33,627 nt of DNA, from the NCBI GenBank assembly GCA_009937025.1, contig JAACDG010000012.1, positions 1 to 33,627 of the forward strand. The letters run 5' to 3'. Positions 1-9,624 of the stretch are shown piece by piece; within the stretch, counting starts at the first letter, position 1; the number at the start of each line of letters is the position of its first letter. The DNA is from Methanobacteriota archaeon. GTDB taxonomy: Archaea > Thermoplasmatota > Poseidoniia > Poseidoniales > Poseidoniaceae. The notes beneath the pieces were generated by a model. It worked only from the letters and a program-made list of their open reading frames with translations, was not told the DNA's origin and made no database searches. A program made the position numbers and the translations under genes.

Positions 1-1798
1 ATGAGGTTTGTTCATCACTTCCAGCATCACCGCCGGACATTGCATCATCTTGAACAGGGCAAGATGTTGCTTTTGAATCTACAAGTAATTGATTAAATGA
101 ATTTCCTGTGTTGTCCGAATCACTTTTTTCATCGATTTGTTCATCGGAATCCACCATTGCAATGATTGTATAATTTCCACCTTGGGCGTATGACGGAATC
201 GTCACCATGAGTTGGAAGATACCAGTTTCATTGATATCCAATGCCGAGATACTCATATTGCCAATTTCGATATCGTGGTCAGCAAGACCGCCATCGACAG
301 AAAGCCATGCGGTAAGTAGAGAGGCCGGAGCGAGTTGAGTTCCCGTGTTGTTGACTTCCACATCATAGGTAATGCTGTCACCAGCATTTGCTGAAAGAGG
401 GCCAGTGATATTTTCAATCAAAAGATTTGGTGCAGGTGTTGAATAATTTGTCCATACATCAAGCGTCCAATTAACCCCCGTTCCTGAGCGCGAGAGGTTG
501 ACATAATACGTGCCACTTATTCCATCAAATGAAGTACCAAGGGAAGAAACTAAACCATCGTTTCCAGCAAATGAAGCCGAACCATCAACATCAACAGCGC
601 CATAGGTGAGGTCGATAAAAGTAGTAACCGCTTGGTCGAGAGTGAGTGTTACATCAATCGAGTGGTCCGCAGGAACATCGAATGCGAAGACATCATTTTC
701 ATCGATGCCGTCAATACATCCAGTGTATGAAGCGGTAACATTCGACCCCATTGAAGTTGCATTCGATTGTTCACTTGCAGCATCACTGCCCAAACCAGCA
801 TCGTCTTGACCGTTTGGATGAAGGTCTTCACACGATTCTCCCACCAGCATTACACCAGTTGATGCTAAGAAATTATTCGACTCGTTGTTTTCGGTTACGT
901 TATCGTACCCATCGACAAAGAGCAACCAGTAATAGGTGCCGTTTGCTAAATTCGACGGAAGATCAACCTGCGCGGTTGTCGTACGACTCGTATTTTCATT
1001 GAGAGCAGCTTCTGGTTCAGATGTATCGATGAGGTCATCAGTGATACTATATGTTTGGTCCGTCGAGAGAACAAATTGAACTTCAAAAGGGTCTGAAGTT
1101 GCATTGTAAATATTCTCGACGACGTATTCGACGTTTACTGTCGCACCTGGTTGACCCGAGGCAGGCTCGTTAATCGAAGTTAACGTTAAATCGGGTTGAG
1201 GTGGAGTATCATTGGTCCATGTTCGGAGAGAATATTGTCCATCACCGCTGTAGACAAAGACTTCAATGAAGAAATTTCCTGCGTTACCGGAAATAGAAGT
1301 TCCCGAAGTACTCACTTTTTCCAAAGCAGTTACCGATTCAGAGGAATCCACATATGCCCCTGATGAATCGATAAGATAGAGGTCAAAATCAGCATTGCTT
1401 GGAACCGTCAATTCAACATCAACATCTTTGCCAGCAGTAATGGTGACCTCATACCAATCTTCGGTATCGGTAGAATCCATACACCCTTGGTCACCTGTTT
1501 GCCCACTGTTAGGGTTTGTACCAAGGCTTCGAGAAGTGTTTGCATCACTCCCTGCATCACCGGGCGTACCAGCATCAGATTGAGTTACACACGCAGCACG
1601 GCCACTGGTAGCAGATGGATGATGAGGTTCTTTGAACAAGAGTTGATTTGGCTGTTTTACCAAATCCATTTCTATTCGTTCTTCCGACACCTCGATTTCC
1701 ATTAATCCCTGTTCGTCAAGGGCGGATACCATGGGCACCATTGCTGCAAAAAAGAAGAGGAGGGCAAGGCCAAGGGCTGTTCGGCGAGTATTCTGCAT
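1..1798 (-). CDS. Secreted/surface multi-module protein (PPC-like and CARDB-like modules), partial at the left window edge
   Basis: Absent from the ORF track because it has no stop inside the window. Manual reverse translation from ATG at 1798 is open to base 1: MQNTRRTALGLALLFFFAAMVPMVSALDEQGLMEIEVSEERIEMD... with a clear signal peptide, then repeated Cys/SDAGTPGDAGSDANTS/...DTEDWYEVTI modules and CARDB-like stretches (PQPDLTLTSINEPASGQPGATVNVEYVVEN; PAPNLLIENITGPLSANAGDSITYDVEVNNTG). Confidence 0.85.
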   Translation of the reverse strand, partial: MQNTRRTALGLALLFFFAAMVPMVSALDEQGLMEIEVSEERIEMDLVKQPNQLLFKEPHHPSATSGRAACVTQSDAGTPGDAGSDANTSRSLGTNPNSGQTGDQGCMDSTDTEDWYEVTITAGKDVDVELTVPSNADFDLYLIDSSGAYVDSSESVTALEKVSTSGTSISGNAGNFFIEVFVYSGDGQYSLRTWTNDTPPQPDLTLTSINEPASGQPGATVNVEYVVENIYNATSDPFEVQFVLSTDQTYSITDDLIDTSEPEAALNENTSRTTTAQVDLPSNLANGTYYWLLFVDGYDNVTENNESNNFLASTGVMLVGESCEDLHPNGQDDAGLGSDAASEQSNATSMGSNVTASYTGCIDGIDENDVFAFDVPADHSIDVTLTLDQAVTTFIDLTYGAVDVDGSASFAGNDGLVSSLGTSFDGISGTYYVNLSRSGTGVNWTLDVWTNYSTPAPNLLIENITGPLSANAGDSITYDVEVNNTGTQLAPASLLTAWLSVDGGLADHDIEIGNMSISALDINETGIFQLMVTIPSYAQGGNYTIIAMVDSDEQIDEKSDSDNTGNSFNQLLVDSKATSCPVQDDAMSGGDAGSDEQTS

Positions 1799-1843
1799 AG
1801 CCTTACGGCTACTTGCACCATTATCAAACCTCGGATAACCGCT

Positions 1844-2776
1844 TCAAGCGAATGCTTGCTCGATTTCGCTTGACAAGTTGTCAAAGCGACCTTGAAGTTC
1901 TTTCATTGCACCGTTGAAAGCCTGCTCTGGAGTAAGGCTTCCATCTGTTTCGTAATTGAAGACATATGCGCCATCAACAGGCTCCATAGTGATTGCATCG
2001 TCGAAGTCTGCATCCCGGTTTGTGCCAGGGCCGACTTGATGAAGTGCATTTTCAAGATCAAGGAGATGATTGACATCGGTTAGTTTCTTGTCTTTACCGA
2101 AAAGTTTGGCATCGATTGGCTTACCATCAGAAGTTGTTAGGCCAAGGTCAAACAAAACCTTCGCTTTCTTTGGCTTGTTGAGAGTTGCAACATGGTGTTG
2201 GCGGAATCCAACAGCGGCAACAGGAGACCACTTTGCATGGTCTCGACCACGGCCAAGTGTTGCAAATGCGTAGAATTCGAGGTATTGGCCCTTTGAAAGA
2301 ATGGTCAAAGGAATACGCTTGTGCTCTTCTCGAATATCGAACATTTGGTCAGAAATAGTTGTGAGGTCACCGGCATAGACTGTGCGGTATTCTTCATCAG
2401 AATCTTCAGAAGGTCCCTCTTTTCGAATGTGGTAAAGAACTTGACAAGTCATGCAACCTTTCGATTCTTCAGCCATGTCTTTGCAAGTTGGGCAATCATC
2501 AGGGAATGTGATGCCTTCTTCAGGGAATGTAGGAACAGGAATCATTGCCAAGCGGTGAGCAATTGTTTCGTCAGGCAAAACGTTGACAGATTCGAAAACT
2601 TGTCCTTTGTTATCTTGATGAGTTCCTTGGTCGAAATTGACTCGGTCGATAGCCAGTTTAGGAACATCAGCAATGAGTGCACGGCGAACAGCATTCACTT
2701 GTGCAGCATCTGTGTTTGTCAAAAGAATTCGAATTGCATTGCCTTTTGGCCAGCCATCAACGATTTGTACATCCAT
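1844..2776 (-). CDS. rpo3: DNA-directed RNA polymerase subunit D (Rpo3)
   Basis: Archaeal RpoD-like sequence (LTNTDAAQVNAVRRALIADVPKLAIDRV...; CMTCQVLYHIRKEGP...TVYAGDL). Start set at MDVQIVD (2776), preceded by a GAGGTGG Shine-Dalgarno; follows rps11 as in other archaea. Confidence 0.95.
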   Translation of the reverse strand: MDVQIVDGWPKGNAIRILLTNTDAAQVNAVRRALIADVPKLAIDRVNFDQGTHQDNKGQVFESVNVLPDETIAHRLAMIPVPTFPEEGITFPDDCPTCKDMAEESKGCMTCQVLYHIRKEGPSEDSDEEYRTVYAGDLTTISDQMFDIREEHKRIPLTILSKGQYLEFYAFATLGRGRDHAKWSPVAAVGFRQHHVATLNKPKKAKVLFDLGLTTSDGKPIDAKLFGKDKKLTDVNHLLDLENALHQVGPGTNRDADFDDAITMEPVDGAYVFNYETDGSLTPEQAFNGAMKELQGRFDNLSSEIEQAFA

Positions 2777-2793
2777 TTTTTCCACCTCAAAAA

Positions 2794-3180
2794 TCAAACA
2801 CGGCGACCACGACGGCCACCCTTCTTCTTCGTCCCATCGTGAGCAATTGGTGTCACGTCTTCGATACGAGTGATTGTCATTCCAGCACGAGTTAGTGCAC
2901 GGATTGCAGCTTGTGCACCAGGTCCAGTATTGTTGGAGAGGTTGCCACCAGGTGCTCGGTATTTGATGATAAGTTGTGTGAATTCCTTGTCTTTAAGGTC
3001 GTCAGCCATCTTTTCAGCAGCACGAGTTGCAGCGAATTGGCCGCCACTGTCCTTGGAAGATTTGACAACTTGTCCTCCCGAACAGGTTGTGATTGTTTCA
3101 GCACCGGTGAGGTCGGTAGCCGTCATCAAGATGTTGTTGTAGGAACTGAAAATGTTGATAATTGCACGTCGTGTCATCAC
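2794..3180 (-). CDS. rps11: 30S ribosomal protein S11 (uS11)
   Basis: [24 protein letters not shown]...[25 protein letters not shown]...[12 protein letters not shown]-type sequence with the [12 protein letters not shown]-terminus. Confidence 0.97.
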   Translation of the reverse strand: MMTRRAIINIFSSYNNILMTATDLTGAETITTCSGGQVVKSSKDSGGQFAATRAAEKMADDLKDKEFTQLIIKYRAPGGNLSNNTGPGAQAAIRALTRAGMTITRIEDVTPIAHDGTKKKGGRRGRRV

Positions 3181-3839
3181 TCATCGCCTCCAGTTTCATT
3201 TGCCGATGGTGCTTCTTCAGCAGCAGCAACCACTTCTTCAGCGAACTCTTTGCTTGCTTCTGGGTCGACTTCTTCTTCTTCAACACCGTATTCGGCAGAA
3301 GATGCACGTCCGTCAATCGCTTTTCGGATTGGGTGCTCTGAGTTATCGATCCACGGGCAACTTGGATGCCAGGTGAGTTGTTCTTCTTCATCTCGTGAAA
3401 GAGGGTAGGAAGGGATAGTGACTTTTTGATTTCCAATGACTATTTTACCATGGGTAACAAATTGTCGAGCCTGCTTCATCGAGATTGCAAGTCCCTTGTA
3501 GTAGACTTGAGCTTGGAGACGGCGGTTGAGAATGTCCTCAGTGCTCAAAGAAAGAATATCGTCGAGTTTGGCGTCGGAAGCAATCAGTCCTTTGTTGTGA
3601 AGAGAACGAAGTAAGTCTTCCATCTCTCGCTTTCCATGAGGTTCACTTGTATCGACCATACCAATCAAGCGCATTGCTTGTCGTCGGTGTCGGCGAAGTT
3701 GGGATTTAGCCTTCCAGATTTCGCGCATGTTCTTCAAACCGTGATTGGCTTGAATAGCGTGTTCTTCTTCGATACGAGCAGCCTTCCAAGGATGGGAAGG
3801 CGTGTCAAACTTAGGTCGTGCAAACTTTGGTTCTCCCAT
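3177..3839 (-). CDS. rps4: 30S ribosomal protein S4 (uS4)
   Basis: Archaeal S4 sequence ([15 protein letters not shown]..., S4 RNA-binding region [36 protein letters not shown]) with an acidic C-terminal tail. Confidence 0.97.
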   Translation of the reverse strand: MGEPKFARPKFDTPSHPWKAARIEEEHAIQANHGLKNMREIWKAKSQLRRHRRQAMRLIGMVDTSEPHGKREMEDLLRSLHNKGLIASDAKLDDILSLSTEDILNRRLQAQVYYKGLAISMKQARQFVTHGKIVIGNQKVTIPSYPLSRDEEEQLTWHPSCPWIDNSEHPIRKAIDGRASSAEYGVEEEEVDPEASKEFAEEVVAAAEEAPSANETGGDE

Positions 3840-3855
3840 TCATCATCCCTCCAAA

Positions 3856-4323
3856 TCACTTCTTTCGGCTCACACCAAGGGTGAGTCCACCACGGCCATT
3901 TGAACGGCCACGTTGTCCACGAACTTTGTTTCCGCTTGCGTGGCGAACACCACGGTAGCATTTCATGGTTCGAAGTCGGTTAATATCGTCTTCAAGAGTA
4001 AGGGAGACCTGTTGTCCAGTGAGATGCAATTCATCTCCTGTTTCGAGGTCCCGTTGGCGGTTAAGCATCCAAAGTGGGACTGTTTCTGCATAGCCTTCGA
4101 TTGCAACACGGAGTGATTCCTGTTCTTCAGCCGAGAGGTGTCCGGCGAGTGAAGCGGGGTCGAACCCAGTGTTCTTACAAATCTGAATTGCAGTTCTTGG
4201 GCCAACGCCTTTCACAGCAGTCAATGCTGTTGCAAGGGTCTTCTGCCCATCCATATCGGTATCTGCCATACGCAAGATGTACGAGAAATCATCTCCCAAA
4301 TCTTCTTCCTTTGGTCGTGCCAT
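3856..4323 (-). CDS. rps13: 30S ribosomal protein S13 (uS13)
   Basis: FSYILRMADTDMDGQKTLATALTAVKGVGPRTAIQI...LRTMKCYRGVRHASGNKVRGQRGRSNGRGGLTLGVSRKK; strong SD GGAGAGGTG upstream of ATG. Confidence 0.97.
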   Translation of the reverse strand: MARPKEEDLGDDFSYILRMADTDMDGQKTLATALTAVKGVGPRTAIQICKNTGFDPASLAGHLSAEEQESLRVAIEGYAETVPLWMLNRQRDLETGDELHLTGQQVSLTLEDDINRLRTMKCYRGVRHASGNKVRGQRGRSNGRGGLTLGVSRKK

Positions 4324-4342
4324 AGTGTTTCACCTCTCCTTA

Positions 4343-4434
4343 ACACAGAGTGTCAAGCAGGTTCCCGACCAACCTCCCCTATATCAAGACCGCGATACGC
4401 CTTCGCGGTACTGAGAAGCGAAAACCCTTGGTTT
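4343..4434 (-). promoter_or_regulatory. Structured leader upstream of the rps13 operon: four consecutive short stem-loops
   Basis: Perfect inverted repeats: ACAC/GTGT (4343-4353), AGGTT/AACCT with 7-nt loop (4359-4375), ACCGCGA/TCGCGGT with 7-nt loop (4389-4409), AAACC/GGTTT (4422-4434). They lie between the 4480 gene end and the rps13 SD. Confidence 0.45.
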
Positions 4435-4479
4435 CAGAGCCTTTTTTTAAAGCCAATCGTGGTGCTAAAAGGGTGCCAA

Positions 4480-5775
4480 TTATTCTGCAATACAAATGAG
4501 GAACATTTCATCGCCAGGCTGCTGAACCAGAAAAGCCTCTCTCCGACCGTGTCTTCGAGCGAGTTGTCGGTCAATAGCACCCTGAATTTTAGGCTGAATT
4601 TCAGGAGCCAGTGGGACGCGAATCGTCATCTTTGCAACATCATGCTCGAGAACCAATTCCACCAATTGATCAACGGTGTCAAGTCCGAGCTGGATTCGAG
4701 CCAAGGCGACAACACGCCCAGTAGCCTGAACCAACATCCGGTCCATTTCATTCTCAAGGCGCAATGGGTGTTTGTGGTGTATTTGGGGGCGACGTCCTTC
4801 AACGTCCCCCCACGTGATGTGTTCGGATTTTGTAACACTCTTCAACCATTCATCCGCCAACCCACTTTCAACAAGCGCTGCATCGAGAATACTGATTCTT
4901 TCACCACGTCTTGGAGGTTGGCGGAGATGCACGGGTAACCCATCTCCTGAAGCGAGACTTTCACCGCCGGAAATGACATATGCTTCTTCAGTTATCGAAG
5001 GCGGAATACGAACAAAACGCCGCGCTACACCTGCAGTAGAGGCACTGCCAAGCCACAACGCGAGACGGTCAACACGCCCTCGACCTCGCGAAGTCCACAC
5101 CCATGTTCGGGTGATTCCATTCCAAACTTCATCGACCATTCTTTCGACGGCAAGACGTTGTTCGTGGGTGAGGCGGGGCGACAAATCGAGAAGTAAAGCC
5201 GGGCCGTTTTCACCTTCGGCCAAATACGGAGCCCAACCCTTGAACACTTCATCGAGTCGAGGGGCCATTTCATCAAGGCCGTGAGTACGACTGTTCCGAG
5301 GGCGAGCAGGGTCCAGGTGGAGCAAGGCAATCGGGGGAAGCCGTTCCGAGTTGAGATGTTCAGCAATCGCTGAACAAACGCTTGCACCATCCCGCCCATC
5401 ACCAGCGACAATACGGGTATTTTGCATGCGAACAGAATTCAATTCATTTCGATATTGAGCAATGGATTGCAGATTGACTGCACTGGCTTGAGCACGCATT
5501 ACATCCAATTCCACACCAATTCCAGGTCGCTGAAGGAGAGCCATATGGGCGCCGAGTTGGATGCCACTCCCACAAGCACAATCCAGAATATATCCTTCAG
5601 GGAGAGAGAGTTGTGTTAAGAGAGTTGAACGCGCTAAAGCAACCTGCCAAGGCGTGGCCAACGGTTTCCCTTGACTGGCATGATAGAAAACCAAAGTTCC
5701 AGCAGCAGTGGAATCAGGTGCATATTCAGTTAAACCTGCTGAGTCAGTTGAATTGGGGTTGAAAATTTCAAGCAT
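4480..5775 (-). CDS. Class I SAM-dependent methyltransferase, possibly with a THUMP-like C-terminal region
   Basis: Motif I ILDCACGSGIQLGA, acidic GVELDV, and HLDPARPRNSRTHGLDEM motif; C-terminal domain of unknown specificity. Confidence 0.75.
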   Translation of the reverse strand: MLEIFNPNSTDSAGLTEYAPDSTAAGTLVFYHASQGKPLATPWQVALARSTLLTQLSLPEGYILDCACGSGIQLGAHMALLQRPGIGVELDVMRAQASAVNLQSIAQYRNELNSVRMQNTRIVAGDGRDGASVCSAIAEHLNSERLPPIALLHLDPARPRNSRTHGLDEMAPRLDEVFKGWAPYLAEGENGPALLLDLSPRLTHEQRLAVERMVDEVWNGITRTWVWTSRGRGRVDRLALWLGSASTAGVARRFVRIPPSITEEAYVISGGESLASGDGLPVHLRQPPRRGERISILDAALVESGLADEWLKSVTKSEHITWGDVEGRRPQIHHKHPLRLENEMDRMLVQATGRVVALARIQLGLDTVDQLVELVLEHDVAKMTIRVPLAPEIQPKIQGAIDRQLARRHGRREAFLVQQPGDEMFLICIAE

Positions 5776-5784
5776 ATCTATGCC

Positions 5785-6387
5785 TCATTGGCCGGCTACA
5801 TCACTTCGAGTCATGATGCTTTCAAAGTGAATTCCAGCCTCTGCAAACGCTTCCTTTGCTCCTTCTTCGCGGTCCACAATACTGATGACGGCAACGACTT
5901 TACATTCGGTATTCTGATGGATACGTTCCACTGCTTTGATCGCCGAACCCCCTGTCGTTGTTACATCCTCGACGATGACGATGGTTCCACCGCCTTCAAG
6001 CGAGGACCCTTCTATACCAGGCGGATTGTTCGTCTTTCTTCCACCGCGCCCTTTCGCTTCTTTACGAACCATGAATCCAAGACGAGGAGTATCGGCGGGC
6101 GAAGTAGCAACAGCAATTGCCGTTAAAGGCACAGCACCAAGTTCCAATCCTCCTACGAAATTAACATTCAATGCGTCCATCCGGAGATTGAAAAGCGCAC
6201 CCAAAAGGTGCGTAGATTCAGGGTGCATCATGACGGGTTTTGTATCAAAAAACCAGCGAGAATTACGCCCACTTGCCAAGGTGAAAGCATCATCACTTCC
6301 GCCATCGATGAATGCCAAATCCCGTACAAGTTCAACAAGACGGGGCCAACTTGAATGAGAGCGAACGCTCGGGTGGACGGACATCAA
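5785..6387 (-). CDS. pyrE: Orotate phosphoribosyltransferase
   Basis: PRPP-binding motif VIVEDVTTTGGSAIKAVERI, FTLASGRNSRWFFDTKPVMM and GLELGAVPLTAIAVA. Confidence 0.9.
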   Translation of the reverse strand: MMSVHPSVRSHSSWPRLVELVRDLAFIDGGSDDAFTLASGRNSRWFFDTKPVMMHPESTHLLGALFNLRMDALNVNFVGGLELGAVPLTAIAVATSPADTPRLGFMVRKEAKGRGGRKTNNPPGIEGSSLEGGGTIVIVEDVTTTGGSAIKAVERIHQNTECKVVAVISIVDREEGAKEAFAEAGIHFESIMTRSDVAGQ

Positions 6388-6501
6388 ACTGTGGTTTTGC
6401 GCCGCATCAATGAACTTTGCTTCTCATGGCTGTGAAACCGATGCCATGTGATTTGAACGCGGCACTCATAAACGGTCGCCCCCAAGAGTCAAAGGAATCA
6501 C

Positions 6502-9500
6502 ATGCCCCCGTCAGATGAGTCAGGTACAAAACGAGGGCACAACCCGCTTCTCGGCCTTGATATTGAACGGTTGGAGGCTGAAATGGAAACCTATCACCAA
6601 TGGCTTGATGAGCACGCTGATGAAGCATACATCATTGCTGAAAAAGCAAGAAAACTGGGATATGACCTCAAAGAACATGTCGAAATACCAAGGGCTGCAG
6701 ATCTTGCAGGTCGAACAGAAAAACTTCTTGTCGAATATCTCGATGGTTACGAAGTTGCAGAAGATATTCGAAAACTCTTGGCCGAACACGACCGAGAAAC
6801 AACTTCGATTATGATGGCTCAAAGCGTTGCACGTGGATTTAGGGAACAAGGGCACGACCTCATTACAGCTATCGATGTTGGTTTGCGAGTTGGTTTGGCG
6901 GTATTGACCGAAGCAGTACTCGTCGCCCCACTTGAAGGCATCAGCGAAGTACGTCTCCTCAACAACATTGACGGCTCTCAATTTGTTTCTGTGCATTTCG
7001 CAGGACCGATTCGAGCAGCAGGTGGTACTGCCCAAGCACTTGCTGTTTTGATCGCAGACATGATACGCAGAGAACTCAACATTGGGCACTATCAACCAAC
7101 AGACCCAGAAGTCGAGCGCGTCAAAGAAGAGTTTGGCTTGTACCGTGGCAATTTACAATATCGCCCTTCTCCAGCAGAGATTGATGAGATTGTCCGTGCG
7201 TGTCCGATAATGATTAACGGGGAATCAACAGAGCGTATTGAATGTTCAGGATATGGGCGGGTACGGAACATTGACGAGCCCCGAATCCGCGGCGGCGTTT
7301 TGCTTGTTATTGGTGAAGGAATGTGTTTGAAAGCACCAAAAATTCAGAAACACACAGAACGCCTTCAAGTTCCTGGATGGGACTTCATCTCTAAATTCGC
7401 TTCAAAAGGAAAATCCGATGATAACGACGGGGACGAATCTCAATTTAAATCGCGTAAGGTTCCGATGATTACCAAATTCATGAAAGACATCATCGCAGGC
7501 AGACCCGTTTTTGGTGCCCCTCTCCAACCGGGTGGATTCCGATTACGATATGGTCGAGCCCGCCCATCTGGGCTCGCTGCCGCCTCGACCAACACCGCAT
7601 CGATGTTGGCGATGGACGACTTCATCACGATCGGGACACAGATGAAAATAGAACGCCCAGGTAAGGCGTGTGCCATCACCCCATCCGATGACACAGATGG
7701 CCCATGGGTCGTCTTACGGGACGGCCGATTCCTCCGTCTTGATGACGCGAAAAGTTACACTGCAATCGGTTCGCAAGTTGCCTCGGTTTGGGACAATGGG
7801 GAACTCGTTCTAGGCTATGGCGAATTCATGGAGAATAACAAGAAATTGGTTCCAGCAGGATACTCAAATGATTGGTGGGCCAGCGACCTCCTTGAAGAGT
7901 TGAACTCCGAAGATGCAGTTGCAGAATTTGCGAGCATCATAGAACAACCCCGCACATCGTTTCCAAACGGCATACCCGGCATTCATCCTGAAGATGCTGA
8001 AGACCCCGGAAAGCAACACATCGCCCGACGTAAGTGGCATGTGTTTTTGGCCGCTTGCACTGTAAATTGGGGCCAATGCAAACTTCTTGCTCATCGATTT
8101 AAGACTTCTATTCCAGCCCCACATAACCCTTGGTTCCTCGATTTACCAATAGAGTGGGTACCTTCGGTATTGGAGTTAATCGACCAAGCGACCATCGAAC
8201 CATTTGGGACATCGAACACACCTCCTCCGGAAATCGAAGAACATCTTCAAGCCATGCCGTTACCTGAAAAACGGCAATTACGTATCCCGGGCGGAGTTCG
8301 TAATTGGTCTCCTGAAATGATGGATAGATTGCGTCCAGAACGGCTTGATAATTTGGCTGAGTTCGAAATACCCGGTCCAAACCTGCAGCCTTTAACACCG
8401 ATTTTTGCAAAAGAAATGCCTGAAGCATGGGCATATATCCAACACGGTTTGGCGAAAGGCGCGGCGATGATTTTGGGGTTGCGTCATCATCACGACGGCG
8501 AGGATTTGGTCATCACAACGGGTTGGCCGGCTTTACTTGAGGGCTTTGGATACAGTTTTGAAGATGAAAAGCCACTTCGAATTGTTGATGCAAAAACACG
8601 CTTTGAAGAACGAATACATCAATTGAGACAATCTCAAATCACGCTCACTGAAGAACGAGAACGTCTCGAAGTACTCCGGCAGGCGCGTGCCACAGTTCGT
8701 ATTGCTGCAGAAACGAATGCACGGCAGCGAGGGCTTGGTATTGCTGAAACAGATGAAGTTGGCCGCCAAGCTGCAGCCCAAGTCCCCAATCCTGGGCCGG
8801 CGGATCCCAAACTGTATTTGGCTGCCCAAATTCATGAAGACGACCATATCGTGGACGGGATTCTTTTGCAAGTCCGAAAAATTTCAGATTTACGCTGGGA
8901 ACATGCGGCGCCGGTTCGAATTGGATGCAGAATGGGCCGGCCCGAGAAAGCAGCCCCCCGTGTCATGAATCCCATGACTCACGCACTCTTCCCCATCGAC
9001 TTGAATGGTGGTAACCAAAGGTTGCTTGCCAATGCTGCCAATAAACAAAGCATTCGCGTTCAAATGGGCCGTCGAACATGCAAGAAATGCGGCAAAGAAT
9101 CACCCTTTATTCTCTGCCATCACCGTCTTGTTGATTCAGATGGTCACGAACGGGTCGGAGAAACATGTGGCGGCCGTACGAAAATGCGAGAATCGGACAA
9201 TAAAAAACGCCGACGCCGAGGTGAAATTCAAACGGTTCGCTTGGATACGATGATTGAAGATGCTCGCATCCGTTTAGGCATCGACCGTATCCCTCGACAA
9301 GTCAAATGCATGAAACAAATTGCCAGCCGAGACCAAACACCAGAAGCGATTGAAAAAGGACTCTTGAGGGCCAAACACAAGTTGCCCGTATTCCGTGATG
9401 GAACAGTTCGATTCGATATGAGCGATGTTCCAATCACCCACTTTACGCCAAGAGAAGTTGGGGTCCCATGGCAAACACTTGAATCGCTGGGCTATGCGAA

Positions 9501-9624
9501 CGATTGCGAAGGAAATCCGCTTCAAAACGATGAGCAAATGTTGGAGATATTCCCTCAGGATTTCATCGTCAGCAAAAATGCGTGTGAATTCTTTGTCCGT
9601 ACTGCACAATTTATTGATGAATGA
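6502..9624 (+). CDS. polC: DNA polymerase D large subunit DP2, N-terminal portion (ends at in-frame TGA)
   Basis: 1040 aa PolD DP2 sequence (SQFVSVHFAGPIRAAGGTAQALAVLIADMIRREL; RMGRPEKAAPRVMNPMTHALFPI; zinc motif CKKCGKESPFILC). Ends ...FFVRTAQFIDE at TGA 9622-9624, just before the catalytic domain. Confidence 0.93.
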   Translation: MPPSDESGTKRGHNPLLGLDIERLEAEMETYHQWLDEHADEAYIIAEKARKLGYDLKEHVEIPRAADLAGRTEKLLVEYLDGYEVAEDIRKLLAEHDRETTSIMMAQSVARGFREQGHDLITAIDVGLRVGLAVLTEAVLVAPLEGISEVRLLNNIDGSQFVSVHFAGPIRAAGGTAQALAVLIADMIRRELNIGHYQPTDPEVERVKEEFGLYRGNLQYRPSPAEIDEIVRACPIMINGESTERIECSGYGRVRNIDEPRIRGGVLLVIGEGMCLKAPKIQKHTERLQVPGWDFISKFASKGKSDDNDGDESQFKSRKVPMITKFMKDIIAGRPVFGAPLQPGGFRLRYGRARPSGLAAASTNTASMLAMDDFITIGTQMKIERPGKACAITPSDDTDGPWVVLRDGRFLRLDDAKSYTAIGSQVASVWDNGELVLGYGEFMENNKKLVPAGYSNDWWASDLLEELNSEDAVAEFASIIEQPRTSFPNGIPGIHPEDAEDPGKQHIARRKWHVFLAACTVNWGQCKLLAHRFKTSIPAPHNPWFLDLPIEWVPSVLELIDQATIEPFGTSNTPPPEIEEHLQAMPLPEKRQLRIPGGVRNWSPEMMDRLRPERLDNLAEFEIPGPNLQPLTPIFAKEMPEAWAYIQHGLAKGAAMILGLRHHHDGEDLVITTGWPALLEGFGYSFEDEKPLRIVDAKTRFEERIHQLRQSQITLTEERERLEVLRQARATVRIAAETNARQRGLGIAETDEVGRQAAAQVPNPGPADPKLYLAAQIHEDDHIVDGILLQVRKISDLRWEHAAPVRIGCRMGRPEKAAPRVMNPMTHALFPIDLNGGNQRLLANAANKQSIRVQMGRRTCKKCGKESPFILCHHRLVDSDGHERVGETCGGRTKMRESDNKKRRRRGEIQTVRLDTMIEDARIRLGIDRIPRQVKCMKQIASRDQTPEAIEKGLLRAKHKLPVFRDGTVRFDMSDVPITHFTPREVGVPWQTLESLGYANDCEGNPLQNDEQMLEIFPQDFIVSKNACEFFVRTAQFIDE

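Noticed and set aside
2321-2842. 173-aa plus-strand ORF antisense to rpo3
   Set aside because: Shadow ORF opposite a well-supported conserved gene; composition not protein-like.
4772-5284. 170-aa plus-strand ORF antisense to the methyltransferase
   Set aside because: Shadow ORF with low-complexity Arg/Ser-rich translation; the opposite strand has clear motifs.
6520-7095. 191-aa minus-strand ORF inside DP2
   Set aside because: Antisense to strongly conserved DP2 sequence, with no recognisable domain.
9622-9624. Selenocysteine at the DP2 TGA
   Set aside because: The aligned residue is a hydrophobic Leu-like position, not Cys, and no SECIS-like structure was seen.
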